Source: Tsukamurella pseudospumae
GTDB taxonomy: Bacteria; Actinomycetota; Actinomycetes; Mycobacteriales; Mycobacteriaceae
Reading direction: 5' to 3'
Length of the DNA stretch: 64,000 nt
Assembly (NCBI RefSeq): GCF_001575205.1
Contig: NZ_LSRE01000050.1
Coordinates: 496,001 to 560,000, forward strand
Shown: positions 33,498 through 42,429 of the stretch, in pieces
Position numbering within the stretch: position 1 is the stretch's first letter
Layout of the letters: the number at the start of each line of letters is the position of its first letter
Program-made: the position numbers and the translations under genes
The notes under the pieces: model-generated
The model's database searches: none
Told to the model about the DNA's origin: nothing
The model's input: only the letters and a program-made list of their open reading frames with translations

Positions 33498-34874
33498 CTA
33501 GATCGAATAAATGTCCGGTACGCGACTCCTTCGCCCCGCCGCCAGCACCGCGACACCCAGCAGGGCAGGCACCGTCGACCAGACCGCGACGGTGACGTAC
33601 CCGCTCTGCGCAGGAAGGAGCGCACCGTCGGGCGTGGCACGCGAGAGGAGGAACCCGGCGAGCGCACTGCCGACGGCGAAGCCGACGGACCGGGCGATCT
33701 GGTTGATCGACATGACGCTGGCGGTCTCGGACTGCGGAGTCCCGTCGAGCACGAGGCGCGGCATCATCGCGGACGCCCCGCCGACCCCGAGGCCCAGTAC
33801 AGCGAGCGCGAGCAGCACCGCCGGGAGGTGGTCCCGCCCGGCGACGAAGACTCCCGCCGCGACGACCACGAGAACCGAAGCCGCAGCGAAGGTCCCGCGC
33901 GCGCCGAGCCGATCCGACATGGGCGGCACGAGCCTGCCCGCGACCAAGCCGAGCACCGAGAACGGGATGAGCGCGGCGCCGGCGAACACGCCGGGGAGCG
34001 CGAAGCCGTACGCCGCATCGGACGGCACCTGGACGTACCGCGTGAGGTCGCTGAACAACAGGTACATGCCGATCCCGGCGACCAGCATCGCGAGGTTCGC
34101 GGCGGCCACGGCCGGTCGCGCGGCGAGCCTGAGGTCCACCAGTGGTGATGCGACGCGCAGCTCGACGGCCACCCACACGCCGAGCACGGCGACGGTGCCG
34201 GCAAGGACGCCGAGCGCCATCCCGGGCCGGCTCCACAGCGCGGGTTCCGCGACGAGCAGCAGCACACCGAGGGTTCCCACGCCGAGCAGCAGCGAGCCGG
34301 GTACGTCGATCGGCCGGCGCACCCCGGGATCGTCGACGGGGACCGCCCGCCACGCGACGGCGAGGGCGACCAGGGTGATCGCGAGACCGGTTCCGTAGGC
34401 CGCACGAAGGCCGAGCAGCTGGTCGACGAGGCTGATCAGCGGGTAGCCCACCCCGATGCCCACCGTCGACGCGACCGACAGCGACGCGATCGTCCCCGCC
34501 GCCCGCTCGGGCGCGAGGGCACTGCGCGCCACGCTGATCAGCAGCGGCACCAGTGCAATGCCGACGCCCTGCAGCGCGCGGCCCAGCAGGAGCGCGCCGA
34601 ACGGCAGCGGCAGCACCGTCAGAACACCGCCGAGCGCGACCAGGCCGAGCGTACCGAGGATCGTTCGACGCCGGAGCGGGCCGGCACCGAGTCGCCCGAG
34701 CACGGGCCCGGCGATCGCGCCCGTGAACAGCGTGATCGTCAGGGTCCACTGCGCCGCACCCAGCGACACGCCCTCGGACCGGGCCACGGCGGTGATGAGC
34801 GGCGCCCCGACGCTCCCGATCACCGCCGCACAGAGGGCGACGGTGACCAGCGCACCGGACAGCCTCCCGGTCAC
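33498..34874 (-). CDS. MFS drug-efflux-type transporter (DHA2-like)
   Basis: The 458-residue membrane protein has about 14 hydrophobic helices, starting GALVTVALCAAVIGSVGAPL. It carries the motif RALQGVGIALVPLLISVARSALAP (antiporter motif C region) and the loop LGRLGAGPLRRR. DHA2-type proteins export drugs or toxic compounds with protons. The GTG at 34874 overlaps the TetR stop (GTGA), so both are in one transcript under TetR control. Confidence 0.87.
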   Translation of the reverse strand: MTGRLSGALVTVALCAAVIGSVGAPLITAVARSEGVSLGAAQWTLTITLFTGAIAGPVLGRLGAGPLRRRTILGTLGLVALGGVLTVLPLPFGALLLGRALQGVGIALVPLLISVARSALAPERAAGTIASLSVASTVGIGVGYPLISLVDQLLGLRAAYGTGLAITLVALAVAWRAVPVDDPGVRRPIDVPGSLLLGVGTLGVLLLVAEPALWSRPGMALGVLAGTVAVLGVWVAVELRVASPLVDLRLAARPAVAAANLAMLVAGIGMYLLFSDLTRYVQVPSDAAYGFALPGVFAGAALIPFSVLGLVAGRLVPPMSDRLGARGTFAAASVLVVVAAGVFVAGRDHLPAVLLALAVLGLGVGGASAMMPRLVLDGTPQSETASVMSINQIARSVGFAVGSALAGFLLSRATPDGALLPAQSGYVTVAVWSTVPALLGVAVLAAGRRSRVPDIYSI

Positions 34875-35455
34875 GTGGACGCCGGCCCGTTGGTCTCGGT
34901 CCGCACGTGCTCGAACAGGCCGGGCCGGATGAGGGTCCGGACGCCGTCCGCCCAGGGCGCATCGACCTCGCCGACGCCGAGCGCGGCCCCCGCGTTGAGC
35001 AGCATGCCGAAGGCCAGAAAGGTTTTGACGGTGACCGGGTCGAGCCCGGTTCCGTCCGCAGTGGCGTCCCACAGTCGGGCGAAGCAGCCACGGACGACCT
35101 CGCGGACCTCGGGGTCGCCGCACGCGGCGAAACCCTGGAGCTGCAGGCGCAGACCGGTGTCGTCCGCGAGGTTCTCGTAGTACTCGCCGCCCATCCGCGC
35201 GAGCGCCTCGATCCCGACGGTGCCGCTCCCCACCCGGGCCATCGCGTCGACCAGCCCGCCGAACGCGTCGGTGACGAGTTGTAGGAACAGCGCCTTCTTC
35301 GTGCCGAACATCCGGAACACGTAGGCCTGCGTGATGCCCGCCTCCGCGGCGACAGCGTCGATCGACGCACCGTGCAGGCCGTGCGCGCCGAATTCGCGCC
35401 CGGCGATCGCCAGCACCTGCGCCCTGCGCTCGGGTCCGCTCATTCGGGTGGCCAC
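34871..35455 (-). CDS. TetR-family repressor of the efflux gene
   Basis: The 194-residue protein has an N-terminal helix-turn-helix (RRAQVLAIAGREFGAHGLHGASIDAVAAEAGITQAYVFRMFGTKKALF, residues 11-57) and a C-terminal ligand domain. It precedes the MFS gene with a 4-nt overlap. A 21-bp palindrome lies 10 nt before its start codon, so it probably represses its own operon until a drug-like ligand binds. Confidence 0.9.
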   Translation of the reverse strand: MATRMSGPERRAQVLAIAGREFGAHGLHGASIDAVAAEAGITQAYVFRMFGTKKALFLQLVTDAFGGLVDAMARVGSGTVGIEALARMGGEYYENLADDTGLRLQLQGFAACGDPEVREVVRGCFARLWDATADGTGLDPVTVKTFLAFGMLLNAGAALGVGEVDAPWADGVRTLIRPGLFEHVRTETNGPAST

Positions 35456-35464
35456 TCGAGTAGA

Positions 35465-35485
35465 TTAGTAGTTACTAACTACTAA
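35465..35485. promoter_or_regulatory. TetR operator palindrome
   Basis: TTAGTAGTT (35465-35473), ACT, AACTACTAA (35477-35485): perfect 9-bp arms around 3 nt, strongly AT-rich for this genome, beginning 10 nt upstream of the tetR ATG. It overlaps the 3' end of the small gene at 35482-35754. Confidence 0.85.
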
Positions 35486-35754
35486 ACACAACCCCTCGGC
35501 CGGAGCCGCTCTCCCTCGGGAGCAGACACCGCGGCGTCCAGCGGGCGGCACGGGCACCAGCCGGCGCGGGTCACCGGCGGACGGGCCCGGCCGACGGCGA
35601 TGCTGCCGTGCAGAGTGCCGTCGGCGCCCCAGTGGAGGATGTCGTGGGTCCAGGGCTCGAGCAGGATGTAGTGCCGCTCGTAGAGCTCGACGTGGGTCCG
35701 GCGGAACTCGCCGAATCGCGCCGCCAGCTTCACAAGGAGGTCGTGGAATCGCAT
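35482..35754 (-). CDS. Small hypothetical protein
   Basis: The 90-residue frame begins at ATG 35754 (MRFHDLLVKLAARFGEFRR), with AAGG-poor upstream sequence; GTG 35760 is an alternative. The middle part HVELYERHYILLEPWTHDILHWGADGTLHGSI is rich in aromatic residues and looks like a real fold. GWCPCRP contains two Cys. No family is recognised. The end runs into the TetR operator. I see nothing that fixes a function. Confidence 0.55.
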   Translation of the reverse strand: MRFHDLLVKLAARFGEFRRTHVELYERHYILLEPWTHDILHWGADGTLHGSIAVGRARPPVTRAGWCPCRPLDAAVSAPEGERLRPRGCV

Positions 35755-35927
35755 GGTCACCCGCCTTTTTCGTCGCATTCGCGGTGTTCCCCACGATCAT
35801 CTGCGACGGCGGGCGAGAGGTCCAGCGAGTATTTCTACCGCCATCCGGTGGCGCTACTGAACGGTCGCGCCGTGCCCTATCCTGAGCCGGTCCACCCGCG
35901 CGGGATTCCCCAGAACGGAGAAGACAG

Positions 35928-36308
35928 ATGAACCACACCACCTCGATCGTCGCCGGAGCCACGGGCGCCGCGATCCTCGCCCTCGTCGTGGGCTGTTCGG
36001 AGGCCGAGACGCCCACCGAGCCCTCGGCCCCGTCGTCCATGGTGATCACGGAACCGTCCACCTCGCAGTCTGTTCCGCCGTCACCGGGAACCGTCCACCC
36101 GACGAGGACGGTCACCGTCCGACCGACGGGCCGGGCCCCGACCACGATCCCGAAGCCCACGAAATCCACCGGACCGGGCAGCGAGTACGACGTCCCCTGC
36201 ACCGGAGGCCCCGGCGAGGGCACGATCTGCACCAACCCGAACCACGGCGCCGGCGACGATCCCTACGGAACCCGCACCGTCGCCCCGACTCCGTCGAAGC
36301 CGCGCTGA
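35928..36308 (+). CDS. Small putative lipoprotein
   Basis: The 126-residue protein has a lipoprotein signal: hydrophobic AGATGAAILALVV then GC at residues 22-23. The mature chain is Pro/Thr/Ser-rich (TRTVTVRPTGRAPTTIPKPTK) and has Cys pair DVPCTGGPGEGTICTNPN at about 88-103. It is likely anchored on the outer face of the membrane. GGAGAAGAC lies before the ATG. I do not recognise a family. Confidence 0.7.
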   Translation: MNHTTSIVAGATGAAILALVVGCSEAETPTEPSAPSSMVITEPSTSQSVPPSPGTVHPTRTVTVRPTGRAPTTIPKPTKSTGPGSEYDVPCTGGPGEGTICTNPNHGAGDDPYGTRTVAPTPSKPR

Positions 36309-36323
36309 CCACGGAGGTGGACC

Positions 36324-36428
36324 ATGTACGACAGGATCGTCACGACGTTTCGAGGCGGTCACTCTCGACCAGGCGCTCATCGCCCGCACCGAGCGGGCTG
36401 ATCCCTCGACGCCATCCGCGCCCTGTAG
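36324..36428 (+). pseudogene. Possible decayed tiny gene
   Basis: GGAGGTG lies 4-5 nt before ATG 36324. As written it encodes only 25 residues (MYDRIVTTFRGGHS...). With one frame change at TTT (36348-36350) it would continue EAVTLDQALIARTERAD. With a second change it would end LDAIRAL at a stop at 36426-36428. These three pieces read like one short protein, so two frameshifts may have broken it. The evidence is only internal consistency. Confidence 0.3.
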
Positions 36429-36436
36429 ACGACGAC

Positions 36437-36835
36437 TCAGGCGATCGCGGCCTCCGCAATGGCGGCGTCCTGCTCGGGGGCGCCGCCCGAAACGCCCAGA
36501 CCGCCGATCAGTCGGCCGTCGTCGTCGACGATCGGCACACCGCCACCCACCAGAAGCAGACCGCCGGCGTGGATGTGATCGAAATGCAATGCGGGCTGCC
36601 CGATCTGGATCGGTGCGGCGAGCCCGGCCGTCGGCGCCTCGAACATCACCGAGGTCCGGGCCTTGGCGACGGCGAGCTCGTTCGACGCGAGCCAGGCCCC
36701 GTCGGTGCGGGCGAAGGCCACGAGGTTCGCGCCCTTGTCGAGCACCGCGAAGACGGCCTTGACGCCGGCCTCCCGGCCGGCACGGTCGGCTGCGGCGATG
36801 AGCTCCTGGGCGTGCGCGAGAGTGATGTCAGGCAT
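36437..36835 (-). CDS. GlcG/HbpS-family heme-binding-like protein
   Basis: The 132-residue protein (MPDITLAHAQELIAAADRAG) matches the GlcG/HbpS family: VFAVLDKGANLVAFARTDGAWLASNELAVAKARTSVMF, then GGVPIVDDDGRLIGGLGVSGGAPEQDAAIAEAA at the end. Some members bind heme or sense redox state; others sit in catabolic operons. Its start overlaps the SDR gene end by 8 nt, so it shares that transcript. Confidence 0.88.
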   Translation of the reverse strand: MPDITLAHAQELIAAADRAGREAGVKAVFAVLDKGANLVAFARTDGAWLASNELAVAKARTSVMFEAPTAGLAAPIQIGQPALHFDHIHAGGLLLVGGGVPIVDDDGRLIGGLGVSGGAPEQDAAIAEAAIA

Positions 36836-37604
36836 TCTGGGTCCACTCCGTCTCCTGCCACTGCTTCGCGGCATCGATGGTCGCCACCGGCCGCATGGTG
36901 CGGTACAGGTGCTCGTCGGCGGGGATGATCTCGACCATGGCGTCGATCATCTCCTGCGGGTCGGCCTGATCCGCGAGGCTGTCGCCCATGTCGGGCATCG
37001 GCACGACCGCGGAATCGGCGTCGTACCACTGCACGTAGCTCTCCGCGCCGGTGTCGTTGAAGCCGGTCCCGAAGACGCCGGGGTTGACCGTTGCGACCTG
37101 GACGCCGTGCGGCGCGAGCTCCGCCTTCATCGAGCCGGCGATGGCCTCGATGGCGTGCTTCGTCGCGCAATAGGCGCCGACGAAGGGCACAACCAGGATG
37201 CCGCCCATCGAGGACGTCCACACCACCTTCCCCGATTTCCGGGCGACCATCTTCGGCACGATCGCCTGCACCAGGGCGAGGTGACCGAAGACGTTGATCT
37301 CGAACGACTCCCGGACGCGCGCGAGCGGCACATCGACTATCGAGCCACCCTCCATCACGCCGGCGTTGAGCACCAACACGTCCGGATCGAACGACGAGGC
37401 GTGCTTGATATCGATCTCGTCGGTCAGGTTCAGCTTGATCACTTCCAGCCGCACGCCCGCGTCCGTCGCGGCGGCGCGGAGGCTCCGGACCTGCGGCCAG
37501 GTCTCCGCGGTGGCGACCACCTCGTGCCCCTGACGCGCCAGCTCAAGGGCCGCGCCGGCACCGAAACCCGAACTGGCCCCGGTGATCAGAATCTTCTTCG
37601 GCAT
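36828..37604 (-). CDS. Short-chain dehydrogenase/reductase
   Basis: The 258-residue SDR has TGASSGFG (residues 8-15), NAGV (about 80-83), WTSSMGG with catalytic Ser, and YCATKHAIEAI with Tyr and Lys (about 144-148). The C-terminal part (YVQWYDADSAVVPMPD) is specific to a subgroup acting on carbonyl compounds of unknown identity. It is divergent from a TetR regulator with a palindrome between them, and followed by the GlcG-like gene. Confidence 0.88.
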   Translation of the reverse strand: MPKKILITGASSGFGAGAALELARQGHEVVATAETWPQVRSLRAAATDAGVRLEVIKLNLTDEIDIKHASSFDPDVLVLNAGVMEGGSIVDVPLARVRESFEINVFGHLALVQAIVPKMVARKSGKVVWTSSMGGILVVPFVGAYCATKHAIEAIAGSMKAELAPHGVQVATVNPGVFGTGFNDTGAESYVQWYDADSAVVPMPDMGDSLADQADPQEMIDAMVEIIPADEHLYRTMRPVATIDAAKQWQETEWTQNA

Positions 37605-37677
37605 CGTCTCTCCTTCGTTCCGCCCGCACTCCGCGAGCGACGCCTTCGAGGATGCAAGATCGCCGACCGTTTGTCAA

Positions 37678-37687
37678 TAACTAGTTA
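37678..37687. promoter_or_regulatory. Palindrome between SDR and TetR genes
   Basis: TAACTAGTTA is a perfect 10-bp palindrome, extended by GTTA at 37688-37691. On the minus strand TTGACA (37677-37672) follows at once and could be the -35 box of the SDR gene. On the plus strand TACTCT (37712-37717) lies 6 nt before the tetR GTG. Binding would control both directions. Confidence 0.5.
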
Positions 37688-37723
37688 GTTACCTACATAC
37701 TCGGAGGGCGGTACTCTCCTCCT

Positions 37724-38284
37724 GTGCCACCCGACGCCACGGAGACGAAGCGGCGGATCCTCGACGCAGCGCGCCGAGAGTTCGCCGAGTTCGGCCTGGC
37801 CGGAGCACGTATCGACCGCATCGCCGAGCACGCATCGGCCAACAAGCGCTCGATCTACGTGCACTTCGGTCCGAAGGAGGACCTGTTCGACCTGATCGTC
37901 ATCGACGCCCTCCGCACGATGGCGGACGCGGTCCGGTTCGACGCCGGCGACCTGCCCGGCTACGCGGGCAGGCTGTACGACCACCTCCTGGCCGAACCCA
38001 GCACGCTCCGGCTCTCGACGTGGGCGAACCTCGAACGGCCTTCGAGCACGGACGACGAGGGCACCACCTACTGCAAGAAGGTCGACGAGCTGCGACCCCG
38101 CTACGGCGACGCCGCGGTCGATGCGCTCGTGCTCACGCTCGGCCTGGTCACGGCGTGGTTCGCCGCCTCTCCCGCGCTGACCTCCCTCGCACCGTCCGAC
38201 GACGGCGCCGCGCGTCGATCGATCGTCGTCGCGGCGGTAGCGGCCGCCGTCGCCGCGATGCGATCCACCGGCGCGGCGACGTAG
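37724..38284 (+). CDS. TetR-family regulator
   Basis: The 186-residue protein starts at GTG 37724 (PPDATETKRRILDAARREFAEFGLAGARIDRIAEHASANKRSIYVHFGPKEDLF), with the helix-turn-helix at residues 28-47. The C-terminal ligand domain resembles the TetR_C_35 group. TACTCT lies 6 nt upstream, so it seems leaderless. It is divergent from, and probably represses, the SDR/GlcG operon. Confidence 0.88.
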   Translation: MPPDATETKRRILDAARREFAEFGLAGARIDRIAEHASANKRSIYVHFGPKEDLFDLIVIDALRTMADAVRFDAGDLPGYAGRLYDHLLAEPSTLRLSTWANLERPSSTDDEGTTYCKKVDELRPRYGDAAVDALVLTLGLVTAWFAASPALTSLAPSDDGAARRSIVVAAVAAAVAAMRSTGAAT

Positions 38285-38291
38285 CCGCGGA

Positions 38292-39602
38292 CTACAGCGC
38301 CCGGAGCGCGGCCTTCGCCGCGTGCCACCCGACCATCCCGTGCACGCCCGGGCCGGGGGCCGCGGCGGCGGAGCAGAGGTACACCCGATCGGTGAGCCGG
38401 TACGGATCGACCAGCTTGGGTCGGCGGACCAGCTGCGCGGGAATCGCAGCGCCGGCGGCGATGTCGCCGCCGACGAGGTTGGCGTTGCCCTCCTGGAGGC
38501 CGGCCGGACCCACGGACCGGAGTTCGACGATGCGCTCCCGCACGCCCGGCGCGTGCCGCTCGACCTCGGCGACGACGGACTCGGTGAGGTCGCCGGGGAA
38601 TCCGTTGGGGCAGTGCACGTACATCGACACGGGCACCAGATCGCCGGCGCAGCGCGACGGGTCCGCCAGGTACTGCTGGGAGAGGATCATCACGGGGCGC
38701 TCCGGCATTCTTCCCCGGTTCACCATCAGTTCCTTGGCGGCGATCTCCCGTGCCGTGCCGCCCAGATGGACGAAGGCGGACCGTCGGAGATCCCGGTGCG
38801 CCCAGGGGATCCCGCCGTCGACCACGAGGTCGACCTTGAACGCGGCGGCGCCGAACCGCCACTGCCGAGCACGACGCCGCAGCCAGCTCGGGGCGCGCTC
38901 CCCCAACAGGTCCCGCGCCGCGGGCACGCCCGTGTCGAGGAGGACGAGGTCGGCGTCCGGTAGCGCGGTCACCCGCTCGCCCGTGCGGATCGTGCCGCCG
39001 CGCGCCTGCACGAGTGCGGCCAGCCCGTCGGAGATCTTCTGCGAGCCGCCCAACGGCACCGACCAGGGCCGCACACCCGCCAGGATGTACCCGAGCGAAC
39101 TCGTGAGGGGCAGATGCTGGGGAACGATGCCGTGCGCGGCGACACCGGCGAAGACGGCGCCGCCGACCCGCCCCAGCGCGGCGGCGGTCACCGCGGCCGG
39201 TAGCGCGAAACGCGGCCCCCATCGGGTGGCGAGGACGGGGTGCCGCGACACGTCGGTCATCGGTGCGAAGAAGGCCGCCATCACGTCGGGACCGCAATCC
39301 GGCACGTCCGCCAGCGTGCCCACCGCATCGGCCGGGTCTGGCGAGAGCGGGTGCGCCACATCGATCTCCGCCGTGCCCCAGGCGATGTCGAGTGCCACGT
39401 CCCGGAGCGCGGGCGAGGCGTACGCGAGGGGATGCCCCGTCGAGAACCGGTCCACCGTGGTCCCCTGCAGCGAATCCGACCGGCAGGCCCCGCCGATCGT
39501 GGGCTCGGCCTCCAGCACCGTCACCTCGAGCCCCGCGCGGGCCAGGTACGCGGCAGCGGTGAGCCCGTTGGGGCCGGATCCGACGACGACGGCGGAGGTC
39601 AT
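38292..39602 (-). CDS. Phytoene-desaturase-like FAD oxidoreductase
   Basis: The 436-residue protein begins TSAVVVGSGPNGLTAAAYLARAGLEVTVLEAEPTIGGACRSD. It has the dinucleotide motif GSGPNG (about 8-13) and the GG doublet, typical of the amine-oxidase/CrtI-like family. The C-terminal FAD motif is DRVYLCSAAAAPGPGVHGMVGWHAA. Family members oxidise polyprenes or act in fatty-acid-like chemistry; the substrate is unknown. It is convergent with the TetR gene (7 nt) and divergent from dapC (38 nt). Confidence 0.85.
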   Translation of the reverse strand: MTSAVVVGSGPNGLTAAAYLARAGLEVTVLEAEPTIGGACRSDSLQGTTVDRFSTGHPLAYASPALRDVALDIAWGTAEIDVAHPLSPDPADAVGTLADVPDCGPDVMAAFFAPMTDVSRHPVLATRWGPRFALPAAVTAAALGRVGGAVFAGVAAHGIVPQHLPLTSSLGYILAGVRPWSVPLGGSQKISDGLAALVQARGGTIRTGERVTALPDADLVLLDTGVPAARDLLGERAPSWLRRRARQWRFGAAAFKVDLVVDGGIPWAHRDLRRSAFVHLGGTAREIAAKELMVNRGRMPERPVMILSQQYLADPSRCAGDLVPVSMYVHCPNGFPGDLTESVVAEVERHAPGVRERIVELRSVGPAGLQEGNANLVGGDIAAGAAIPAQLVRRPKLVDPYRLTDRVYLCSAAAAPGPGVHGMVGWHAAKAALRAL

Positions 39603-39640
39603 TCCTCCACACTAACCAGCCACGTCAGTAGGCTGCGGGT

Positions 39641-40843
39641 ATGCGCACGGTGCGACGACTGCAGCCCTTCACGTCGACGATCTTCGCGGAGATCTCGGCC
39701 CTCGCCGCCGAGACCGGCGCCGTCAACCTGGGGCAGGGATTCCCGGACACGGACGGCCCGGCCGGGATGCTCGCGGCCGCGAAGGCGGCGATCGACGTCG
39801 GGATGAACCAGTACCCGCCGGGCGATGGCCTGCCCGAGCTCCGTCGGGCCGTGTCCGCGCAGGTCGAGCGCGAGTACGGCCTGCACTACGACCCGGACGG
39901 CGAGGTGCTGGTCACCGTCGGCGCTTCCGAGGGGATCGCCGCCGCCGTGCTGGGCCTGGTCGAACCGGGCCAGGAGGTGATCCTCATCGAGCCCTTCTAC
40001 GACTCCTACGCCGCGACGGTGGCGATGGCCGGCGCGACCAGGGTCGTGGTGCCGCTCGTCGAGGACGGCGGCCGCTACCGCCTCGATCCGGCGATGCTCC
40101 GGGCCGCGGTCACGGACCGGACCGCGGCGATCATCGTCAACTCCCCGCACAACCCCACCGGCACCGTTCTGTCCGACGAGGACCTCCAGCTGATCGCCGA
40201 CCTGTGCGTCGAGCGGGACCTCCTGTGCTTCACCGACGAGGTCTACGAGTACCTCCTCTTCGACGGCCGGGTGCACCGCCCGCTCGCCGCCTTCGTGGGC
40301 ATGCGGACACGCACCGTCCGGATCTCGGGCGCCGCCAAGGCTTTCAACGTGACGGGGTGGAAGGTCGGCTGGATCACGGCCCCGCGCGAGCTCGCCGACG
40401 CGTGCCGCTCCGCCAAGCAGTGGCTCACCTTCACGGGCGCCACACCGCTGCAGCACGCGGTCGCGCACGCGCTCGACAACGAGTCCTCGTGGCTCGAGAA
40501 GCTCTCCCCCGCACTGCAGGACAGCCGCGACCTGCTCACCGCCTCGCTCGTCGATGCGGGGTTCACGGTGCACCCGTCGGAGGGCACGTACTTCGTCGTG
40601 GCCGACGCGCGGGCCCTCGGCTTCGACGATGCCGCCGCTCTCGCCCGGGAACTGCCCGGCCGCATCGGCGTGGCCGCGGTGCCGGTGAGCGCGCTCGCCG
40701 ACGATCAGGCCCGCTGGGGGCACCTCCTGCGCTTCGCGTTCGCCAAGCGCGAGGACGTGCTGGCGGAGGGCGCGCATCGCCTCCGTCAGCTGAAGGCGGG
40801 AATCACCTCGCGCTCGAACAGCTCGAGTCCCGATGTGTCGTAG
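39641..40843 (+). CDS. dapC: PLP-dependent aminotransferase, DapC-like (N-succinyldiaminopimelate aminotransferase)
   Basis: The 400-residue class I aminotransferase closely follows mycobacterial DapC (Rv0858c, 397 residues) in size and neighbourhood. Landmarks: NLGQGFPDTDGP, NQYPPGDGLPELRRAV, NSPHNPTGTVL (about 168-178), TDEVYEYLLFDG, and the PLP lysine in SGAAKAFNVTGWKVGW (about 228-243). It may make N-succinyl-LL-diaminopimelate for peptidoglycan and lysine, or act on methionine or kynurenine; this cannot be settled. Its final 19 codons overlap the convergent oxidoreductase. Confidence 0.85.
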   Translation: MRTVRRLQPFTSTIFAEISALAAETGAVNLGQGFPDTDGPAGMLAAAKAAIDVGMNQYPPGDGLPELRRAVSAQVEREYGLHYDPDGEVLVTVGASEGIAAAVLGLVEPGQEVILIEPFYDSYAATVAMAGATRVVVPLVEDGGRYRLDPAMLRAAVTDRTAAIIVNSPHNPTGTVLSDEDLQLIADLCVERDLLCFTDEVYEYLLFDGRVHRPLAAFVGMRTRTVRISGAAKAFNVTGWKVGWITAPRELADACRSAKQWLTFTGATPLQHAVAHALDNESSWLEKLSPALQDSRDLLTASLVDAGFTVHPSEGTYFVVADARALGFDDAAALARELPGRIGVAAVPVSALADDQARWGHLLRFAFAKREDVLAEGAHRLRQLKAGITSRSNSSSPDVS

Positions 40844-41772
40844 GCGATCTCGGGGAAGTAGCAGATGGCGTAGGTCATCCCCTCCGCCTCGAGACGCTTG
40901 AGGTTCGCGACGATCTCGGCGGGCGTGCCCACCCCCGGCATGCCGAGGAAGCTGCCCATGGTGGCGTCGACCGCCGCCTCCGGCGCGTGCTCGAGGAGCC
41001 GGTTGCGCGTCTCGTCGAGCCTGGTCTGCACGTCGCGTGCGGCTTCGCCGATCGCGATGTTGTAGTTGGCGGACCGCGTGATGGCGTCGAAGTCGCGGCC
41101 CAGGTCGGCGCAGTGCTTCCGCAGCACCTCCGACTTGTGCGCGAACCCCTCGAAGGTCCCGTCGAAGTTGGTGTACTGCGCGTACTGAGCCGCGATCCGC
41201 AGCGTCTTCTTCTCGCCGCCACCGGCGACCCACAGCGGGATGCCCCCGTCCTGGAGCGGACGGGGCTCGCAGATGGCACCGTCGACCTGGTAGTACTTCC
41301 CGTCCAGGCTGGAGACGCCCTCGGTCCACGCCTGCCGCATGATCTGCACGCCCTCGTCGAGCCGGCCCAGGCGCTCGCCGGCCGGCGGGAAGCCGTAGCC
41401 GTAGGCGCGCCATTCGTGCTCGTACCAGCCGCCGCCGATCCCCATCTGCGTGCGGCCGCCGGAGATCAGGTCGACGGTGGCCGCCACCTTCGCCAGGTAG
41501 GCGGGGTTGCGATAGCTCATGGCCGTGCACATCTGGCCCAGCTTGACGGTGTTCGTCGTGGCGGCGAGGGCCGCCATGAGCGACCACGCCTCGTGGGTCG
41601 CCTCGCGGCTCGGGACCGGCGTGGTGTGGAAGTGGTCGTACACCCACACCGAGTCCCAGGGGCCGGCATCGGCACGCTGGGCGAGGCCGTTCATGACGGA
41701 CCAGTGGTCCGCCGGGTCGATGCCGACGAGGTCGAAACGCCAGCCTTGCGGGAGGAAGAGTCCGAATCGCAC
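40786..41772 (-). CDS. LLM-class F420-dependent oxidoreductase-like protein
   Basis: The 328-residue TIM-barrel protein has MRFGLFLPQGW at the start, DSVWVYDHFHTTPVPSREATHEAWSLMAALAATTNTVKLGQMCTAMSYRNPAYLAKVAATVDLISGGR in the middle and GIGGGWYEHEWRAYGYGFP. This is the luciferase-like fold that uses F420 (or FMN) in actinobacteria. The substrate is unknown. GAGGAG precedes the start. It overlaps the 3' end of dapC by 58 nt, tail to tail. Confidence 0.87.
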   Translation of the reverse strand: MRFGLFLPQGWRFDLVGIDPADHWSVMNGLAQRADAGPWDSVWVYDHFHTTPVPSREATHEAWSLMAALAATTNTVKLGQMCTAMSYRNPAYLAKVAATVDLISGGRTQMGIGGGWYEHEWRAYGYGFPPAGERLGRLDEGVQIMRQAWTEGVSSLDGKYYQVDGAICEPRPLQDGGIPLWVAGGGEKKTLRIAAQYAQYTNFDGTFEGFAHKSEVLRKHCADLGRDFDAITRSANYNIAIGEAARDVQTRLDETRNRLLEHAPEAAVDATMGSFLGMPGVGTPAEIVANLKRLEAEGMTYAICYFPEIAYDTSGLELFEREVIPAFS

Positions 41773-41832
41773 TCCTCAACCCTACGGAGGTCGCGGCGAA
41801 CATGTCGGTGGGTCGTCGTATCGTCGTGGGCG

Positions 41833-42426
41833 ATGCAGGACTCGCTGTTCGACGACGCCGTACCGCTGGCCCCGCACCGTCGGGACCTGGCCGACGGTGC
41901 GTGGCTCGACGTGCGCGCGGACTGGCAGGTCGGGGCCGACGAACTGTTCGAGGCCCTGGGCCGCGACGTGCCGTGGGTCGAGGAGAAGCGCCGCATGTAC
42001 GAGCGCACGCTGCCCGTGCCCAGGCTGCTGCGCTACTACGACACGGGCGCGGCGCTGCCCCACCCCGAACTGGCCCGCACGCGCGATCGGCTCACCGAGC
42101 TGTACTGGGACGATCTGCGCGAGCCCTTCACCTCGGTCGGGCTGTGCCTGTACCGCGACGGCGCGGATTCGGTGGCCTGGCACGGCGACACGATCGGCCG
42201 CGGCGCCACCCACGACACGATCGTCGCCATCGTCTCCCTCGGCGCGTCGCGCCCCTTCCTGATGCGGCCGCGCGGCGGCGGCGCCAGCACGAAGCTGTCG
42301 ATCGGCCACGGCGATCTGCTCGCGATGGGCGGCTCCGCACAGCGCACCTGGGAACACGCGGTGCCGAAGGTCCCGCACGCCGGGCCGCGGATCAGCGTGC
42401 AGTTCCGGGTGGCCGGGGTCAGATGA
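41833..42426 (+). CDS. alkB: AlkB-family 2-oxoglutarate/Fe(II) DNA-repair dioxygenase
   Basis: The 197-residue protein has the full iron triad and 2-oxoglutarate site: His117 and Asp119 in WHGDTIG, His175 in RTWEHAVPK, and Arg186/Arg192 in PRISVQFR. AlkB enzymes demethylate damaged bases by oxidation. TATCGT lies 8 nt before the ATG, a possible leaderless start, and the divergent F420-type gene is 60 nt away. Its stop is 3 nt before the palindrome of the downstream GntR gene. Confidence 0.92.
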   Translation: MQDSLFDDAVPLAPHRRDLADGAWLDVRADWQVGADELFEALGRDVPWVEEKRRMYERTLPVPRLLRYYDTGAALPHPELARTRDRLTELYWDDLREPFTSVGLCLYRDGADSVAWHGDTIGRGATHDTIVAIVSLGASRPFLMRPRGGGASTKLSIGHGDLLAMGGSAQRTWEHAVPKVPHAGPRISVQFRVAGVR

Positions 42427-42429
42427 CCC

